Assembly: GCA_007125125.1 (NCBI GenBank) | Contig: SLDT01000027.1 | Span: forward strand, 1 to 32,854 | Direction of reading: 5' to 3' | Length of the DNA stretch: 32,854 bases | DNA from: Gemmatimonadota bacterium | GTDB taxonomy: Bacteria > Gemmatimonadota > Gemmatimonadetes > Longimicrobiales > Gaopeijiaceae | Part shown: positions 30,450-32,854 of the stretch, piece after piece | Numbering within the stretch: position 1 is the first letter of the stretch | Layout of the letters: each line of letters begins with the position of its first letter | Translations under genes and position numbers: made by a program | The notes under the pieces: generated by a model | Database searches by the model: none | What the model saw: only the letters and a program-made list of their open reading frames with translations | Told to the model about the DNA's origin: nothing

Positions 30450-31553
30450 TCAGAGTGTGAGAATCGTTTCGTCAGCGTCTTCGGCACGCGGACGAGAGGC
30501 CAGCCAGCTCCCCCAGCCGAGCGGAGGCGAACTATCACTATGCGCTTCGAGTCGCGTTCCCGCCACCTCTTCTCTCCGAAGCACGAGCTGCAACTCGGCC
30601 TCGACCCCGTCGTGGGTGAAGAAGCGCACCAGGCGCCGAAGCAGTTCGTGGTCGGGCGCGCCCGGGAGCAGCCTGTCGTAGGCGTCCCGCGAGAGGGGTC
30701 CCATCCGGATCCGAATGCGGGCATGGGGATCCCAAACTTCGTCCCCGACGACCGCGCCTGCACCGAGCAGGTCGGCCTCGGTCTCCTCGCCGATGCGGCA
30801 GAGGTCATCCGGACCGAGGCGGAGCCATCCCCCGATGAAGGGCTCCACGGAGACCTCCGTCTCGAACCGATCCATGAGGAGCTGCTCGAGGGCGGGGGCG
30901 CTCCGGGTCGGCGCCGCCAGGATTCCCATGTACCAGCCGATCGTCTCCCGGCGAACCCCCGGGAAGGCCTCGTCCGGCTCATGGCCCATCCCGACCAGAT
31001 CAAGGAGGTGGCTCAGGGCGGTGTCTTCCAGGCCCCGTTCGAGGGCCAGCTCCGGCCGCCCCTTTCGCCATGCGGCGTAGAGAAGCGAGAGGGCGCGGTG
31101 CTGGAAGATGTCGAGGAAGTCTCGCGGAGAGCGGTCGCCGACGCGTTGCCGCTCGAGCACGAGGACGGAGTAGGGATGGGGAAGGACGCCCATCCCGCCC
31201 AGGAGCCCGAAGGTGTTCGCCGTCAGACGGTCGGGACCGGTGTCCGCGAGCTCGATCTCCTGGACCTCGCGTGGAGCGGAACCAAGCGACGGGTTCTGCG
31301 AGAGACGCACGACCTCTGCCGAGGGGTCTCCGAAGGTGCCCGGATGGCCTCGCTCGGCGCGCCTTCCCTCGAGAACACGGATCAGCTGGAAGAGTTCGAA
31401 GCTCCGCCCCTCGCGCCGCAAGGCTCCCTCGAGGGCGGGAAATCGGTCGGCAGCGGTGGGCGTGGGTCGACTGGCAGGCGACACGCTGCCCGAGGCGGGC
31501 TCCGGTGTGCCTTCTTCCGTCGGGTCGGGCGCGGTCAGACCAGTGTCTTCCAT
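30450..31553 (-). CDS. tssG: TssG, type VI secretion baseplate protein
   Basis: The 367 residues match TssG (ImpH/VasB): FELFQLIRVLEGRR near the start, VRLSQNPSLGSAPREVQEIE, NTFGLLGGMGVLPHPYSVLVLER, ALSLLYAAWRKGRPELALE and PFIGGWLRLGPDDLCRIG. With TssF, TssE and TssK it builds the baseplate wedge. The start ATG 31551-31553 is preceded by GAGGGCCGG; a TTG at 31571 would add six residues. The gene overlaps the end of tssF by 19 bp and is followed 18 bp later by tssH, a common tssF-tssG-tssH order. An N-terminal Pro/Thr/Ser-rich stretch of about 40 residues precedes the conserved part. Confidence 0.94.
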   Translation of the reverse strand: MEDTGLTAPDPTEEGTPEPASGSVSPASRPTPTAADRFPALEGALRREGRSFELFQLIRVLEGRRAERGHPGTFGDPSAEVVRLSQNPSLGSAPREVQEIELADTGPDRLTANTFGLLGGMGVLPHPYSVLVLERQRVGDRSPRDFLDIFQHRALSLLYAAWRKGRPELALERGLEDTALSHLLDLVGMGHEPDEAFPGVRRETIGWYMGILAAPTRSAPALEQLLMDRFETEVSVEPFIGGWLRLGPDDLCRIGEETEADLLGAGAVVGDEVWDPHARIRIRMGPLSRDAYDRLLPGAPDHELLRRLVRFFTHDGVEAELQLVLRREEVAGTRLEAHSDSSPPLGWGSWLASRPRAEDADETILTL

Positions 31554-32854
31554 CCGGCCCTCGGTGGCCAATCGCGAATCGGTTCCTTGCGCTGCATGCT
31601 GCGCGCGCGGAGCGAGGTGAAGCTGTTCATCGAGGTGTAGAGACCGAAGAAGCGATCGAGCACGCTCGCCAGCAGGTACACGCTCCCACCCGCAAAGTCG
31701 TCCTCGTCGAAGACGACCTCGATCCGGTGCCCTCGTGCGAACGAGATGCCGTGCTCCGTGCGCACGCGGGCGTGGGCAGGCTCGCTCCGGACCTCTCGAA
31801 TTCCCTCGATCTGGCGCTCCGCGCCTGCACCCGCCGAGAGGTTCTGGAGCTGGAGAAGCTGGCGCAGCGACACCGCGCCACCCTCGAGGAGCGACCCGTA
31901 GTTCAGGGAAAGCTGGGAGATCAGTCGCCAGATCCGCGCGCGCCCGAGTTCCGGCATGACGGCGGGTGTCGGCCGCCGGAGCGCCTCGATCTGGCTCAGG
32001 GGTCCGCCCCCGTCGAGCCGAAAGTCCTCTCCCTTTCCCGCTCCGATCGGGAGCCGGGACGGGATGTCCCCGTTGAAGCAGGTCAGCCTCAGGGTGGCCA
32101 CGTCCTCGTCCGGGTAGAACGTGCGGTCCGAGACATCGACGAAGCAGATCTCGGTCAGCGGCTGATCATCGGCCCCGCGCGTCCCGGCACGACGGCGCTC
32201 CCGCCAGTAGATGCCCTCGTCCAGATGGCTTCGTACCGGGGCGTAGAAGGGCTGGACCCGCCTCGGCTCGGGAAGGTCGGGACTCACGAGGCGCACCTCG
32301 TCGACCGAGTAGGTGAAGATGGAGTTCTGCCGCCGAAGGTCGGGGACCACCCGGTATTCCGTGCGCTTCTGGGTCAGGAGCAGGGGTTCGGAGGTGCGAC
32401 CGAAGAGGTTCACCGCGGGAGTACAGCCCAGGCGGAAGGCCGACGCATCGAGGCTGTCATCGAGTCGGTTGCGCCAGTCCGTTCGCTCGAAGCTCCGGAG
32501 CTGGAAGGTGAACTCGATTCGGTCCCCGAAGCCCCGTTCACGAATGCTCTCGAGCCCCCCGACATCGATGAAGTTGAACTTCTCCGGGAAGGCGAAGACC
32601 TCCTGGAGGAGCGAGTAGGCCAGGAGGGAGCGCCGAGGGGGGGCGAGGAGCAGCTCGTCGGGCCGGAAGCCGACCGGGGTGAGATGCTCGGGCCCGAGGC
32701 TGAAGGGCTCGACCCGGGACCCCGGTGTCGGGTCGCGGACCACGACCTCGAGACAGTTGTTCAGGAGCAGCTCGTAGAGGGCCGCGGTCAGCCCTGCATC
32801 CGCGTTCAGGTGGAGCCGGAGCGAGTCGAGGTTGAGCTCCCCGATGCTCCCCCC
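31535..32854 (-). CDS. tssF: TssF, type VI secretion baseplate protein (5' end outside window)
   Basis: The frame is open to the right edge, so the N-terminal part of this normally ~600-residue protein is missing; 439 residues are present. Edge residues read GSIGELNLDSLRLHLNADAG and then LTAALYELLLNN, a well-known TssF segment. Further on are PVGFRPDELLLAPPRRSLLAYSLLQEVFAFPEKFNFIDV, TPAVNLF, RVVPDLRRQNSIFTYSVDEV, ISQLSLNYGSL and the C-terminal GSVYLLASVLDRFFGLYTSMNSFTSLRAR. TssF forms the baseplate wedge with TssG. The run is transcribed from beyond the window, where tssE, tssB and tssC may lie. Confidence 0.95.
   Translation of the reverse strand, partial: GGSIGELNLDSLRLHLNADAGLTAALYELLLNNCLEVVVRDPTPGSRVEPFSLGPEHLTPVGFRPDELLLAPPRRSLLAYSLLQEVFAFPEKFNFIDVGGLESIRERGFGDRIEFTFQLRSFERTDWRNRLDDSLDASAFRLGCTPAVNLFGRTSEPLLLTQKRTEYRVVPDLRRQNSIFTYSVDEVRLVSPDLPEPRRVQPFYAPVRSHLDEGIYWRERRRAGTRGADDQPLTEICFVDVSDRTFYPDEDVATLRLTCFNGDIPSRLPIGAGKGEDFRLDGGGPLSQIEALRRPTPAVMPELGRARIWRLISQLSLNYGSLLEGGAVSLRQLLQLQNLSAGAGAERQIEGIREVRSEPAHARVRTEHGISFARGHRIEVVFDEDDFAGGSVYLLASVLDRFFGLYTSMNSFTSLRARSMQRKEPIRDWPPRAGWKTLV

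Noticed and set aside
1-32854. CRISPR arrays, tRNA or rRNA genes
   Set aside because: I saw no regularly spaced direct repeats, no cloverleaf-like tRNA with a GGTTCRA arm in the gaps, and no rRNA-like sequence by reading; no search tool was used.

Overview
The window looks like a chromosomal segment of a phototrophic, high-GC Gram-negative bacterium, most likely a member of the Gemmatimonadota. The pointers are a purple-bacterial type photosynthesis gene cluster (PGC) with a reaction-centre H subunit split into two overlapping genes, which I recall from Gemmatimonas phototrophica, embedded among genes typical of that phylum: a DUF5117/DUF4953-type metzincin lipoprotein, a secreted M14 peptidase and many signal-peptide proteins. 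The assignment is inferred from gene content only.

Layout. (1) 1-2617, minus strand: crtF, bchC and the 5' end of bchX (cut by the window edge), with two tandem PpsR palindromes in the crtF-bchC gap. (2) 2618-10357: genes unrelated to photosynthesis: glutamate dehydrogenase, an AstE/AspA-type zinc deacylase, an HPF-like ribosome-associated protein, a metzincin lipoprotein and a secreted M14 carboxypeptidase. (3) 10358-11538: a rearrangement scar, made of a ~346 bp MITE-like element with near-perfect terminal inverted repeats and a TAGA duplication, followed by a 5'-truncated, nonsense- and frameshift-damaged IS1634-like transposase. (4) 11620-15538, minus: a compact operon bchF-lhaA-puhA(N)-puhA(C)-puhB-puhC. 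The bchN, bchB, bchH, bchL and bchM genes that usually lie between bchF and lhaA are absent. (5) 15806-21385, plus: the regulators aerR/ppaA and ppsR, then bchG, bchP and crtE. bchF and aerR diverge from one promoter region built around a PpsR palindrome. (6) 21442-32854, minus: a long tightly packed run transcribed from outside the window: tssF, tssG, tssH (type VI secretion), a CsgG/TolB-like TPR lipoprotein, a predicted outer-membrane protein, a large Big2/FnIII lipoprotein, an SDR protein, and tspO.

How it fits together. crtE and crtF serve carotenoid synthesis; bchF, bchX and bchC act on the bacteriochlorophyllide ring; bchG and bchP add and reduce the tail; puhA(N), puhA(C), puhB, puhC and lhaA build the reaction centre and its core antenna. 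PpsR would repress the PGC through the TGT-N12-ACA sites at bchC, bchF/aerR, bchG and possibly crtF, and the predicted B12-binding AerR would relieve that repression. tspO lies at the PGC/T6SS border. The T6SS baseplate and ClpV genes run directly into three envelope-protein genes joined by 4-bp overlaps or 2-bp gaps. I do not recognise this arrangement, and it is the best candidate here for an undescribed system.
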